Source: CAWFXC01 sp963819735
Lineage (GTDB): Bacteria; Actinomycetota; Acidimicrobiia; IMCC26256; DASPTH01
DNA: 64,000 nucleotides
Direction of reading: 5' to 3'
Assembly: GCA_963819735.1 (NCBI GenBank)
Contig: CAWFXC010000001.1
Location: forward strand, 558,001 to 622,000
Position 1 is the first letter of the stretch; each line of letters begins with the position of its first letter. Of this stretch, positions 18,333 through 27,319 are shown piece by piece. The notes below the pieces were generated by a model. It worked only from the letters and a program-made list of their open reading frames with translations, searched no databases and was not told where the DNA came from. Made by a program: the position numbers and the translations under genes.

Positions 18333-19454
18333 TCACAGGCCGTGCAGCGTGCAGATCCGCTCCCGGTGCCATTCGGGATCGCCGAACCACGCGCGATCGG
18401 CGGTGAGCCGGCGGAGATACAGATGGAGGTCGTGCTCCCAGGTGAAGCCGATCCCGGCGTGAACCTGGAAACACGCCTGCCCGACCTCGACGCCGGCGTC
18501 GCCCACGAACGCCTTGGCGATACTCGCGATCTCCGACGCGGTCGCGCGCTCCTCGGCAACGGCCCGCGCCGCGGCCACGGCCGCCGTCTTGGACAACTCG
18601 ACCGCCAGGCTCGAATCGGCGAGGAGGTGTTTGATGGCCTGGAACGAACCGATCGGGCGACCGAACGCGATCCGGTCCTTTGCGTACTGCACCGTGAGCT
18701 CGAGCAGCGAGGCCATCGCCCCGACGGACTCCGCGGTGACCAGCGCGAGCGCGACGTCGAGTTGACGGCCCACCGCGACGACGCCCGCGCCCGGCGCACC
18801 CACTACCGCCGAATCGTCGACCGCAACCGCGTCGAATCGGATCTCGGCGAACCGTCGCGTCAGATCGAGACCGGTGAGTTGCTCGACCGCCACACCGGGC
18901 GCGGCCGCCGGCACGAGGAACTGCGTGACCCGCTCACCGTCGCGTGCGCTCACGAGCAACAGGTCGAGCGCACCCGAATCGGGGACGAGCCCGCCAACAC
19001 CGTCGAGCGTGTAGCCGCCGTCGCGTGCGGTCGCGACCACCGAGCCGGCTTCGGGGGCTCCTCCGCGCCCGCCGATCACCCAGGTCGCCGTGGTTTCCCC
19101 CGACGCGAGGCTCGAGAGGTATTCGGCCTGTTGCTTGGCGTCGCCGTCGGGCGCCAGCGCGGCGGCAACGACGTTAGTGGCGACGAACGGTCCGGGCTGC
19201 AGGACGCGGCCGCGCTCCTCGGCGACGATCACCGCGTCCATGAGCGGTACGCCCGACACACTGCCGCCACCGAACTCCTCCGGCACGAACAGTGCGAACC
19301 ACCCGAGGTCGCCCGCATCGTGCACGACGGTACGGTCGTGACCGATCGGATCGTCGATCAGTTCGCGCACTCGCGGCAAGGGGCACTTCGTCTCGATGAA
19401 CCGCGCGGTCGTCTCGCGGAGGAGCTCCTGATCGTCCGACAGCTCCAGATCCAC
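18333..19454 (-). CDS. Acyl-CoA dehydrogenase, small subunit of a probable pair
   Basis: A 373-residue acyl-CoA dehydrogenase paralog. It starts MDLELSDDQELLRETTARF, has FVPEEFGGGSVSGVPL, DRIAFGRPIGSFQAIKHLLAD (FAD contact) and ends with VHAGIGFTWEHDLHLYLRR. The usual FAITEPDAGS loop is degenerate (TTATWVIGGRGGAPE), as in the second chain of heteromeric FadE/ChsE enzymes. With the adjacent 428-residue protein it likely forms a heterotetramer that alpha,beta-desaturates a bulky acyl-CoA such as a steroid side chain. A 47-bp repeat lies just upstream of its start. Confidence 0.9.
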   Translation of the reverse strand: MDLELSDDQELLRETTARFIETKCPLPRVRELIDDPIGHDRTVVHDAGDLGWFALFVPEEFGGGSVSGVPLMDAVIVAEERGRVLQPGPFVATNVVAAALAPDGDAKQQAEYLSSLASGETTATWVIGGRGGAPEAGSVVATARDGGYTLDGVGGLVPDSGALDLLLVSARDGERVTQFLVPAAAPGVAVEQLTGLDLTRRFAEIRFDAVAVDDSAVVGAPGAGVVAVGRQLDVALALVTAESVGAMASLLELTVQYAKDRIAFGRPIGSFQAIKHLLADSSLAVELSKTAAVAAARAVAEERATASEIASIAKAFVGDAGVEVGQACFQVHAGIGFTWEHDLHLYLRRLTADRAWFGDPEWHRERICTLHGL

Positions 19455-19513
19455 GATCCTCTTTCTAGCGCGGGTCCGTCACCGCGACTCCCCCACTTCG
19501 CCCCTCGCCCACC

Positions 19514-19560
19514 AACTTGCGTCGCTCGTGTTGGTATGGGCCACGCCGACGACGCAAGTT
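19514..19560 (-). repeat. 47-bp palindrome-ended interspersed repeat, copy 2
   Basis: Same 11-bp terminal inverted repeats as copy 1 with the centre inverted (GTGTTGGTATGGGCCACGCC on the plus strand). It occupies most of the 117-base gap between the nitroreductase stop and the dehydrogenase start, so it would be transcribed and could fold as a hairpin between two operons. Confidence 0.85.
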
Positions 19561-19571
19561 CGGGGATCGCG

Positions 19572-20237
19572 TCAGGACGCGGACGGAGGCCAGAGGGGCT
19601 CGGGGATCTCGAACCCGACCGGCGTTCCCCACTGGTTGCGATAGGACACTTCGTGGGCCGGCTCTCGCGCGGCGACGCCCCAGCGGCCGGTCGGGTAGCC
19701 GAAGGTGACGCAGCACGCCATGTTCCAACCCTCATCGGTCGGTACCCCGAGCGCGGCGAGGACGTCGTCGTAGCGGAAGAACATCACCGACGTGAGCGCC
19801 GAGCCGACGCCTTCGCCGCGCGCCGCGAGCATGGCGTTCCAGACCGCGGGGAAGATCGATCCCCCCGATGCATCGTGCTGCGCGAACGCGAACAGCAGCA
19901 GCGGCACCTCGGCGAAGTGGTCGGCGAGATGCTGCGCCGACGCGCGCATCCGCACGAACTGCTTGCTGTCCTCGGCCTCGGGATCAGCCGCCGCGGCCGC
20001 GACCTGGTCGGCGTAGATCGAACCCCACAACCGGCCCAGGCAGTCGGCGTAGATCGGTGCGATCTTCCCGCGGACGGCCGGATCGTCGACGAGCAGGAAC
20101 CGCCAGTTCTGCCCGTTACCGCCGCTCGGCGCGCGCACCGCGGCATCGAGAATGCGGGCCTGCACGGCTTCCGGGATCGGATCAGGGCGGACGCGGCGCA
20201 TCGCACGCGTCGTGTACAACGCTTCCAGGAGCTCCAT
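19572..20237 (-). CDS. Nitroreductase family protein
   Basis: A 221-residue FMN-dependent nitroreductase-fold protein. Typical pieces are YTTRAMRRVRPDPIPEAVQ at the N-terminus (phosphate-binding Arg residues), APSGGNGQNWRFLLV near residue 37-50, and AMLAARGEGVGSALTS near 145. Such enzymes reduce nitro groups, quinones or enones with NAD(P)H, and some desaturate substrates. It is preceded on the same strand by the P450 gene with a 33-base gap, so a P450-nitroreductase operon is likely. Confidence 0.88.
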   Translation of the reverse strand: MELLEALYTTRAMRRVRPDPIPEAVQARILDAAVRAPSGGNGQNWRFLLVDDPAVRGKIAPIYADCLGRLWGSIYADQVAAAAADPEAEDSKQFVRMRASAQHLADHFAEVPLLLFAFAQHDASGGSIFPAVWNAMLAARGEGVGSALTSVMFFRYDDVLAALGVPTDEGWNMACCVTFGYPTGRWGVAAREPAHEVSYRNQWGTPVGFEIPEPLWPPSAS

Positions 20238-20270
20238 CGCCGAACCCTAACTGACCCCGGGAAGCGACGT

Positions 20271-21467
20271 TCAGAACGCAACCGGCAACGACTGCAGCCC
20301 CCACACTGCCGAACCGTCCTTCCACTCGACCTCGTCGCTCGGGATCGCCAGGCAGAGCTCGGGGAAGCGGCCGAACAGCGAGGTGAGCGCGACCTGCAGC
20401 TCGATCCGGGCCAGGTGGGCACCCAGGCAGAAGTGCGATCCGTGGCCGAAGCCGAGTTGGTAGATCCCCTCACGCTGCACGTCGAGTCGGTTGGCGTGTT
20501 CGAACACGGTCTCGTCGCGGTTCGCCGACGCGGTGGCGGCCATCGCGGCTTCTCCGGCGCGAATGATGACGCCGCCGAGTTCGACGTCCTCCGTGGCAAC
20601 GTGCGCGAGCGACGTACCCGCGCTGAGCGGGATCAGGCGCATCAGCTCCTCGACGGCATTCGGAACCAGCTCCGGGTCGCGGCGGAGCAGCTCGAGCTGG
20701 TCCGGGTGCTCGAACAGGCACAACACGAACTTGCCCATCTGGTTCGCAGTGGTCTCGTAGCCGGCCACCAGGATGGCGAGCGCGAGTGAGACGAGCTCCG
20801 GTTCGCTGATTCGGTCGCCGTCGTCGTCGCGCGCGGCGACGAGCGAACCGAGGAGATCATCGGTGCCGTGGTCGCGTCGTCGCGCGATCATCCCGGCCAG
20901 GTACTCGGTGATCTGGCCGTGCGCGCTGATCAGCTCTTCGGCTCCGAACCCGCTCGAGCTCATGAACACTTCGGCCCAACCCCGGAATTGGTGCCGATCG
21001 GCGTACGGAACCCCGAGCAGCTCGCAGATCATCGTGATCGGGAGGGGCAGCGCCAACGCTTCGATCAGGTCGACCGGCGGACCACTCCGCTCCATGTCAT
21101 CGAGCAGGCCGTCGACGATCTCCTGGGCGCGACCCCGCAGCGCCTGCACCCGGCGGGCGGTGAACGTCGCGCTCACGAGCCGCCGAATCCGCGTGTGATC
21201 CGGCGGATCCATGCCGAGAATCGAGTCGGCGATCGGAAACACCATCGTCGTGCGCGCCACGTCGGCCTCGATGGTGGCGGCCCGACTGAAGCGGGGATCG
21301 CCCAACATCGAGCGGACGTCCTCGTAGCGCGTGACGAGCCAGCACGGTTGGCCGTACGGCAGTTGCACACGCGCCACCGGCTCCGAGTTCCGCAGCTCGT
21401 CGAGGAGCGGATCAGGATCGAGACCCTGCTCGGTGACGGTCGGGAACTGGCGCACCCGTTCGGCCAT
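20271..21467 (-). CDS. Cytochrome P450
   Basis: A 398-residue bacterial class I P450. The I-helix reads LAILVAGYETTANQ near residue 230, the K-helix ExxR is EELM with Arg following, and the haem-binding loop FGHGSHFCLGAHLAR near residue 345 supplies the axial Cys. Needs a ferredoxin and reductase encoded elsewhere. I chose ATG 21467 (MAERVRQFPT), which has AAGGAG 12 bases upstream; a GTG at 21497 would overlap the SDR gene by 13 bases and has no ribosome site. The upstream SDR on the same strand is 16 bases away, so P450 and SDR may act in sequence. Confidence 0.92.
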   Translation of the reverse strand: MAERVRQFPTVTEQGLDPDPLLDELRNSEPVARVQLPYGQPCWLVTRYEDVRSMLGDPRFSRAATIEADVARTTMVFPIADSILGMDPPDHTRIRRLVSATFTARRVQALRGRAQEIVDGLLDDMERSGPPVDLIEALALPLPITMICELLGVPYADRHQFRGWAEVFMSSSGFGAEELISAHGQITEYLAGMIARRRDHGTDDLLGSLVAARDDDGDRISEPELVSLALAILVAGYETTANQMGKFVLCLFEHPDQLELLRRDPELVPNAVEELMRLIPLSAGTSLAHVATEDVELGGVIIRAGEAAMAATASANRDETVFEHANRLDVQREGIYQLGFGHGSHFCLGAHLARIELQVALTSLFGRFPELCLAIPSDEVEWKDGSAVWGLQSLPVAF

Positions 21468-21483
21468 GGTCGCCGGCTGCTCC

Positions 21484-22392
21484 TTACGCCCGCTCACGAT
21501 TCGGGAACGGATCGACGGTGTTCCAGAAATCGGGCACCTCGCCGTCGCCCACGAACGACGCGATGTTCCCCACCGCGGGCGGGAGGGTCCCGTCGACGTC
21601 GGTGAAGCCGTACTCCCGGGCGAGGACGCTCGGCTGGTACGAACCGCCGGAACGCTCCTTGACCTTCGAATCGGTCAGCAGCGCCGCGATGGCGCGACCC
21701 GAGAAGCGCTGCGACTCTCCCATCGCGAGATCGAGACCCATCATGGTGAGGCGACCGTCGTCGCCCACCGTGGCCTGCGCCAGGATCCGTTCCGTGAGCA
21801 CGAGGCCTGGCCACAGCGACACCACCGTGATGCCCGTTGCCTGCAGCTCACGCGCGGTGTCGGCAGTGACCTTGTCGATACCCGCCTTCCCCACGCAGTA
21901 GGGCACCGACAGGATGTAGTCGACCGCGCCGTGCGACGAGATGTTCACGACGAAGCCATGATCTCGCGGCAGCATCTGGCGCACCGCCAACGAGGTGGCG
22001 ACCAACGCCGAACGGGGCCCGATGTCGAGGCACGCGTCCATCTGGTCGAACGGAATTTCCCAGAAGTGCTTGCCGACCATCGAGGAGAAGTCGGGTGACG
22101 CGTTGTTCACGAGGACGTCGAGTGCGCCGTGGTCGCGGGCGATCCGTTCGAACACCGCTTCGACCTGCGCGTCGTCGCCGTGGTCGCATTGCAGCGGCAT
22201 GCCCTGACCGCCGAGCTCCCCGATCTCCTCGGCTGCGCGCGCCAGCCCGAGGTTTTCGTCCGACGGCTCGAGCGTGCGCGCCGTGAGATACACGGTGGCC
22301 CCGCACTCGCCGAGTTCGAGCGCGATGCCCTTGCCGATTCCCTTGCTCGCACCGGTGACGAGCGCCACCGTGCCCGACAGATCGAAAGCCAT
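21484..22392 (-). CDS. SDR family oxidoreductase, DHRS1-like
   Basis: A 302-residue SDR resembling the DHRS1 group. It has TGASKGIGKG at 13-22, LVNNAS, a long KHFWEIPFDQMDACLDIG segment typical of DHRS1, catalytic Ser in NISSHG, Tyr-Lys in VPYCVGKAG, and WPGLVLTE after it. The C-terminal 60 residues extend beyond a minimal SDR. The ATG reading MAFDLSGTVA follows a GGAG purine run; the in-frame extension upstream lies in the divergent promoter gap. Probably acts on a steroid or xenobiotic carbonyl together with the downstream P450. Confidence 0.88.
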   Translation of the reverse strand: MAFDLSGTVALVTGASKGIGKGIALELGECGATVYLTARTLEPSDENLGLARAAEEIGELGGQGMPLQCDHGDDAQVEAVFERIARDHGALDVLVNNASPDFSSMVGKHFWEIPFDQMDACLDIGPRSALVATSLAVRQMLPRDHGFVVNISSHGAVDYILSVPYCVGKAGIDKVTADTARELQATGITVVSLWPGLVLTERILAQATVGDDGRLTMMGLDLAMGESQRFSGRAIAALLTDSKVKERSGGSYQPSVLAREYGFTDVDGTLPPAVGNIASFVGDGEVPDFWNTVDPFPNRERA

Positions 22393-22553
22393 CTTCCACT
22401 CCCCCTCGAGTCCGGGTGCTCCCGGCATCCGCACCGCGCGCGTCGCGCGACGCATGTGTACCGTGCCGGCCCGATGAAGTCGATATGCCCACGGAATTAC
22501 CGGCGTCGGTCGCTCAGCGGCCATGATGCGAGTTCCCCACGCTGGAGGGCGAC

Positions 22554-23402
22554 ATGGCCGCAATCACCGAGTACGAGACGCAACAGGTCGAGAAGGCGAA
22601 GGCCTCGGGCCGCACGCCGGTCGTGTTCGTGCACGGTCTGTGGTTGCTGTCGAGCAGTTGGGATCGCTGGCGCGCGGTGTTCGAGGAAGCCGGCTACTCA
22701 ACCCTCGCGCCCGGCTGGCCCGACGACCCGAACACGGTCGACGAGGCGAACCGTCACCCCGAGGTGTTCGCGCACAAGACCGTGGGCCAGGTCGCCGACC
22801 ACTACGAGGAAGTGATCGGTCTCCTGGCAACGAAGCCCGCGATCGTCGGCCACTCGTTCGGCGGCCTACTCACCCAGATCCTGGCCGGGCGCGGCGTGTC
22901 GGCGGCGTCGGTCGCCATCGACCCTGCACCCTTCCGCGGCGTGCTCCCGCTCCCCATCTCGGCGCTGAAGTCGTCGAAGCCGGTGCTCGGCAATCCCGCC
23001 AACCACGGTCGGGCGGTGCCGCTCACGTACGAGCAGTTCCGCTTCGCGTTCGCCAATGCGGTCACCGAGGACGAAGCCCACGAGCTCTACGCCACGTTCG
23101 CGGTGCCGGCGCCGGGTGCCCCGCTGTTCCAGGCGGCGACGGCCAACCTCAACCCGTGGACCGAAGCCAAGGTGAAGACCAAGAACCCCGCACGCGGTCC
23201 CCTACTCATCATCGACGGCGAGAAGGACCACACCGTGCCGTGGGCCATCGCCAACGCGTCGTACAAGAAGCAGAAGCGGAACGAGGGCGTCACCGAGATC
23301 GTGAAGATCGCCGACCGCGGGCACTCGCTCACCATCGATCACGGGTGGCGTGAAGTTGCCGACACGTCTCTCGCCTTCGTGCAGCGCTTCGTCAAACCCT
23401 GA
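22554..23402 (+). CDS. Alpha/beta hydrolase
   Basis: A 282-residue alpha/beta-hydrolase. The oxyanion strand is PVVFVHGLWLLSSSWDRW, the nucleophile elbow GHSFGG near residue 102, the acid in IDGEKDHTVPW and the catalytic His in DRGHSLTIDHGW. Size and absence of a signal peptide suggest a cytoplasmic esterase, lactonase or C-C hydrolase. A GGAGG ribosome site precedes the ATG. Divergent from the DHRS1-like SDR gene and convergent with the dehalogenase gene. Confidence 0.9.
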   Translation: MAAITEYETQQVEKAKASGRTPVVFVHGLWLLSSSWDRWRAVFEEAGYSTLAPGWPDDPNTVDEANRHPEVFAHKTVGQVADHYEEVIGLLATKPAIVGHSFGGLLTQILAGRGVSAASVAIDPAPFRGVLPLPISALKSSKPVLGNPANHGRAVPLTYEQFRFAFANAVTEDEAHELYATFAVPAPGAPLFQAATANLNPWTEAKVKTKNPARGPLLIIDGEKDHTVPWAIANASYKKQKRNEGVTEIVKIADRGHSLTIDHGWREVADTSLAFVQRFVKP

Positions 23403-23415
23403 CCGAACTCACGCT

Positions 23416-24132
23416 TCAGCAGCCGAGCGCCCCCGCGAGCTCGCCGAAGTCGCCGACCGCCAGGTCGACATCGGGGCCGGCCTCAGTGTCGTGCTCGGTG
23501 GGGCGGAGCACGAAGGCCGTACGCAGTCCGCACGCACGCGCCGCCGCGAGGTCGTGGTTGTGGGCGGCGACCATCAGCACTTCGTCGGGCATGACGTCGA
23601 GCATGCGGCACGACGCGAGGTAGGCCTCAGGATCCGGCTTGTAGGCGCGGGTGGGTTCGGCGCCGAGCACGGCATCCCACGGCAGCCCGCCGCGCTTGGC
23701 CATGTGCACGATGAGCGCGATGTTCCCGTTCGAACACGCGGCGACGAAGTAGCGGCGCTTGAGCCGGTTGAGCCCGTCGACGGCATCCGGCCACGGATCG
23801 AGGCGGTGCCACGCGCGGTTCAGGTCGTCGATCTCGTCATCGCGGAATCCACCGAGCCCGTACTGCTCGAGGACCTGCAGCAGGTTTTCGCGGTGCAGGA
23901 CGTCGAGGATCACGAACGGCCGTCGACCACTGCGCACTTCCTGCATGGCCGGGTTGTACAGCGCGCGCCAATCCCTCGCGAACTGCAGCCAGTCGATCCC
24001 GACGATGCCCGTGGCCGCCGCGAACGCCGCGAGCTCACGGCTCACGCCGCCTTGCCAGTCGACCACGGTACCGAACACGTCGAAGAAGCAGGCCCGGATG
24101 CTGTCGGGCGTCAGGTCGCGGTCTCGAGTCAC
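23416..24132 (-). CDS. Haloacid dehalogenase type II (HAD superfamily)
   Basis: A 238-residue HAD-superfamily protein of the L-2-haloacid dehalogenase group. Motif I is FFDVFGTVVDW with the nucleophilic Asp near residue 18, motif II SNG in ACSNGNIAL, the Lys in RAYKPDPEAYL, and motif IV around VAAHNHDLAAA. The type II signature VVDWQG supports dehalogenase chemistry (2-haloacid to 2-hydroxyacid), although some relatives are phosphatases. Single-gene unit, ending 13 bases from the convergent hydrolase. Confidence 0.88.
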   Translation of the reverse strand: MTRDRDLTPDSIRACFFDVFGTVVDWQGGVSRELAAFAAATGIVGIDWLQFARDWRALYNPAMQEVRSGRRPFVILDVLHRENLLQVLEQYGLGGFRDDEIDDLNRAWHRLDPWPDAVDGLNRLKRRYFVAACSNGNIALIVHMAKRGGLPWDAVLGAEPTRAYKPDPEAYLASCRMLDVMPDEVLMVAAHNHDLAAARACGLRTAFVLRPTEHDTEAGPDVDLAVGDFGELAGALGC

Positions 24133-24217
24133 GCGGCGACGTTACGTCTTCGCCGACGTACCGCGCCGGAGCGCACCGTGTCGCGACGCACCGCGCCGCA
24201 ACCCGCCACCGAGGAGA

Positions 24218-24883
24218 TCAGAGCAGGCGGCGTTCCGACGCCCAGCGCGTGAGCTGGTGGCGGTTCGAGAGCTGCAGCTTGCGCAGCACCGCGGAGACGT
24301 GACTCTCGACCGTCTTGGTCGAGATCGACAACTCGCCGGCCACCTCCTTGTACGTGTAACCCCGCGCGATCAGACGTAGGACCTCGCGTTCGCGGGGCGT
24401 CAGCTGGTCGAGCTCGGCGTCGAAGACCGGGGTTGCACCACCGGCGGTGCCGGGCTCGGCGGCGAACGCATCGAGCACGAAGCCCGCGAGGCGCGGCGAG
24501 AACACCGCATCGCCCTCGGCGACGCGGGTGATCGCGCTCGTCAGCTCCGGGCCGGAGATCGTCTTGGTCACATAGCCCCGCGCCCCGGCCCGGATCACGC
24601 CGATGACGTCCTCCGCCGCGTCCGAGACGGAGAGGGCAAGGAAGCGAACGTCGGGATGCTCACGCGCGACAGCCTCGATGACCGCCTGACCTCCCCCGTC
24701 GGGCATGTGCACGTCGAGGAGCACGACGTCCGGCAACCGTTCGCCGATCAGTTCGATCGCCGCCGCGACCTCGTCGGCCTCGCCCACGATCTCGACCGCG
24801 TCACCCAGCTCGGCGCGCACCCCCGCCCGGAACAGCCGGTGGTCGTCCACCAGGAACACCCGCACCCGCGGTCGGTCGTTCAC
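24218..24883 (-). CDS. NarL/LuxR-type response regulator
   Basis: A 221-residue response regulator. The receiver domain (1-125) has the acidic pair in FLVDDHRLF, the phosphoacceptor Asp in VVLLDVHMPDGGG, the switch Ser/Thr region and Lys in GYVTKTISGPEL. A LuxR-type helix-turn-helix follows: LTPREREVLRLIARGYTYKEVA and SISTKTVESHVSAVLRKLQL. It starts with GTG overlapping the kinase stop (GTGA), so kinase and regulator are coupled. Together with the PspC-domain genes it makes a LiaFSR-like envelope stress locus. Confidence 0.93.
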   Translation of the reverse strand: MNDRPRVRVFLVDDHRLFRAGVRAELGDAVEIVGEADEVAAAIELIGERLPDVVLLDVHMPDGGGQAVIEAVAREHPDVRFLALSVSDAAEDVIGVIRAGARGYVTKTISGPELTSAITRVAEGDAVFSPRLAGFVLDAFAAEPGTAGGATPVFDAELDQLTPREREVLRLIARGYTYKEVAGELSISTKTVESHVSAVLRKLQLSNRHQLTRWASERRLL

Positions 24884-26163
24884 CGAGGTACCTCGGCGCG
24901 GGGCATAACCAGTTCGACATCGGTGCCGGTTCCCGGCGCGCTCCGAATGGACGCGGTGCCGCCGTTGCGGACCATCCGCGCCCGGATCGACTCGGCGATG
25001 CCTCGCCGGTCGGCCGAGACCGCCGACGGGTCGAATCCGCGGCCGCGGTCGCGCACGAACAACGACACCTGCGTTGCCTCGACCTCGACGTACAACGACA
25101 CCGTCGCGGCACCGGACCACGTCGCGGCGTTCACGGTGGCCTCGCGCCCGGCGGCGAGGAGCCCCCGCAGCCCGTCGGTGAGCGCGCAGTCGCCGACGAC
25201 CACGGTCTCGACCACCACCCCGTGGTTCTCCTCGACCTCCCGTTGGATCGCCCGGGCCGCGTCGGCGACGGTCGCCACGTTGTCGGCATCGAACGATCCC
25301 GGCGCCTGGCCGTCGAACAGCCACGACCGCAGCTCGCGTTCCTGGGCGCGCGCGAGCCGGGTCACCTCGCGTGGATCCGTCGCGGCGCGCTGGATGAGGG
25401 CCAACGTCTGGAGCACCGAGTCGTGGACCGCGACGGCCATGTCGGCGCGTTCCTCGGTGCGGACGCGCTCACGGCGCTCGTCCGCCAGCTCGCGGGCGAG
25501 GCGAAACCACCAGGGGCCGAAGACCAGCAGGAAACCGGCGATGACCAGTCCGGCGGTGAACAACGAAGCCAGCGTCGCGAAAGTGGGGTTGCGGGCCGCC
25601 GCGAGGCCGCCGAGCCCGACGACGATGAGCACGATCCCCGCGCTGACGCGCACCACCGTGGCGCGGCGGTCCTCGCGCCGCGGCGCGCTCGACGCCGGCG
25701 CCGGCTCGAACAGGTCGCGGAGGAACGCCTGCTCGTCGGCGTCGCCGACGCGCCACACGACGACGAGGCCCGCCGCACCGAGGGCGACCGGCCAGACCAG
25801 GCTGGCGGCGAAACCCAGGCCGACTGCGGCGAGGGTCAGGAGCACGGCCACCAGGCCAACGGCGAACGCCGAGGCCAGAACGATGGCGTGGCGGTCGCCC
25901 AGTGCGCGCCGTCCGATCGAGGTGTCTTCGCCGGCCCGTGGGATCGCGAGCCAGGCGGCGACGTAGAGCGCGAAGCCGCTGCCCCCGACGAACGTCAACA
26001 GCACGAACAGCGCGCGGATGACGTTCGCGTCGACGCCGGTCGCGCCCGACAGGCCGCCCGCAACACCGGCGACGATTCGTTCGTCGTTGCTGCGCCGCAG
26101 CCCGCCGCCGACCCTCGGAGCCCGCCACCACGCTCGATGTTCTTCCCGGACTGCGTCGGCCAT
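24880..26163 (-). CDS. PspC-domain sensor histidine kinase
   Basis: A 427-residue membrane kinase. A PspC domain (about residues 20-75: RIVAGVAGGLSGATGVDANVIRALF, then the YVAAWLAIPR motif) is followed by four more hydrophobic segments, the HisKA_3 dimerisation helix with the phosphoacceptor in AVHDSVLQTLALIQ near residue 250, and an HATPase region with GREATVNAATWSG (N-box) and DRGRGFDP (G1). The kinase sits in an operon with a NarL-type regulator and is divergent from another PspC protein. It resembles actinobacterial PspC-kinases that sense envelope damage or cell-wall antibiotics. No sensor domain outside the membrane is visible. Confidence 0.9.
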   Translation of the reverse strand: MADAVREEHRAWWRAPRVGGGLRRSNDERIVAGVAGGLSGATGVDANVIRALFVLLTFVGGSGFALYVAAWLAIPRAGEDTSIGRRALGDRHAIVLASAFAVGLVAVLLTLAAVGLGFAASLVWPVALGAAGLVVVWRVGDADEQAFLRDLFEPAPASSAPRREDRRATVVRVSAGIVLIVVGLGGLAAARNPTFATLASLFTAGLVIAGFLLVFGPWWFRLARELADERRERVRTEERADMAVAVHDSVLQTLALIQRAATDPREVTRLARAQERELRSWLFDGQAPGSFDADNVATVADAARAIQREVEENHGVVVETVVVGDCALTDGLRGLLAAGREATVNAATWSGAATVSLYVEVEATQVSLFVRDRGRGFDPSAVSADRRGIAESIRARMVRNGGTASIRSAPGTGTDVELVMPRAEVPR

Positions 26164-26293
26164 GGATGGATGATCGCATGGCCTGCAGTTCCGAACCACG
26201 GGTGACATCCCCCGAGACCGGGGATCCGAGGTCAGGGTCGAATCCGGGTCGTCCCCGATGCCGCTCCCGCGGCCCGGGGTCGACCATGGCGGC

Positions 26294-27229
26294 ATGGATT
26301 CTTCTCACGACCAGCCGTCAACGTCCGAGCCGTCCACCCAGCCGCTGCCCGTGCGCGTGCTCCGCCGCAGTGCGCACCATCGAATCCTCGGCGGTGTCGC
26401 CGGGGGCCTCGCCGAGTACCTCGGGATCGATGCCGCAATCGTCCGGGTCGCATTCGTCGTCCTCGCCCTCCTGGGCGGCGGCGGGATCGTGCTCTATCTC
26501 GCAGGCTGGCTGCTCATACCGGCGGAGTCGGGCGAGGTGGTCGCCCGCGAGTGGATGGACGCGCGCCCACTGCACCGCAACGCGGTGATGGTGGTCCTCG
26601 GGATCATCGTTGCCGTCATCGCCGTCTCCAACCTCTTGGCCGCCGGACCGTGGTGGTCGCACTGGAACCACGGGATCGCGTTCTTCCTGGCCCTCTTCGC
26701 GCTGTCGCTCGCGGTGGTGATGCTCGCCACGAGCGGAACGAACCGCAGCACCGCGTCGCGCGTGCGGTGGGTGCTCGTGAGTGCGCTGGTGTCATTGCTC
26801 GCGCTCGTCGTGCTCGCCGCCGCGGTGCTGTTCTCGGTCCAGGCCCTCAGCGGAGTGCCCCTGCGCGGCGGAATCGGCGACACCCAGGTGCGGCCCACTG
26901 CCGCGGCGCAGGTGTCGCGCCACTACGAGCTCGCGGCGGGGAACCTCACCGTCGACTTGAGCGAGGTGACGTTCGCGCCGGGCACGACGCACATCAGTGC
27001 CACCGTCGGCATCGGCCGTCTCGTGATCGAAGTGCCGCGAGACCCGAGCGTGAGTGTCGCCGCGCACAGTGGCGCGGGCAACGTCGAGGTCTTCGACCAC
27101 GACCAGAGCGGGTTCGACACTCGAACCCGCACCCAGTCGGATGCTGCGGGCGACCGGAGTCGTCGGGTGCACCTCGTGGTCGACGCCGAGACCGGCGTCG
27201 GACAGGTCCGGGTCGTTCGCGCCGGCTGA
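26294..27229 (+). CDS. PspC-domain membrane protein with LiaF-like C-terminal domain
   Basis: A 311-residue membrane protein. An N-terminal PspC domain (RRSAHHRILGGVAGGLAEYLG through YLAGWLLIPAES) is followed by three further transmembrane stretches. The C-terminal ~110 residues (YELAAGNLTVDLSEVTFAPGTTHISATVGIGRLVIEVPRD) look like the beta-helical toastrack domain of LiaF/DUF2154 proteins. LiaF-type proteins hold the paired kinase inactive until the envelope is disturbed. Divergent from the kinase-regulator operon with 130 bases between starts. Partnership is inferred from synteny and shared PspC domains. Confidence 0.88.
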   Translation: MDSSHDQPSTSEPSTQPLPVRVLRRSAHHRILGGVAGGLAEYLGIDAAIVRVAFVVLALLGGGGIVLYLAGWLLIPAESGEVVAREWMDARPLHRNAVMVVLGIIVAVIAVSNLLAAGPWWSHWNHGIAFFLALFALSLAVVMLATSGTNRSTASRVRWVLVSALVSLLALVVLAAAVLFSVQALSGVPLRGGIGDTQVRPTAAAQVSRHYELAAGNLTVDLSEVTFAPGTTHISATVGIGRLVIEVPRDPSVSVAAHSGAGNVEVFDHDQSGFDTRTRTQSDAAGDRSRRVHLVVDAETGVGQVRVVRAG

Positions 27230-27319
27230 GGCCGAGTGGCATCCGGACGCTCGAGATTCGCGGCGACCGGCTAGAACCAGTCCTTGTTCGCACCGCCTTC
27301 TGATCCGGGATGACGCATC

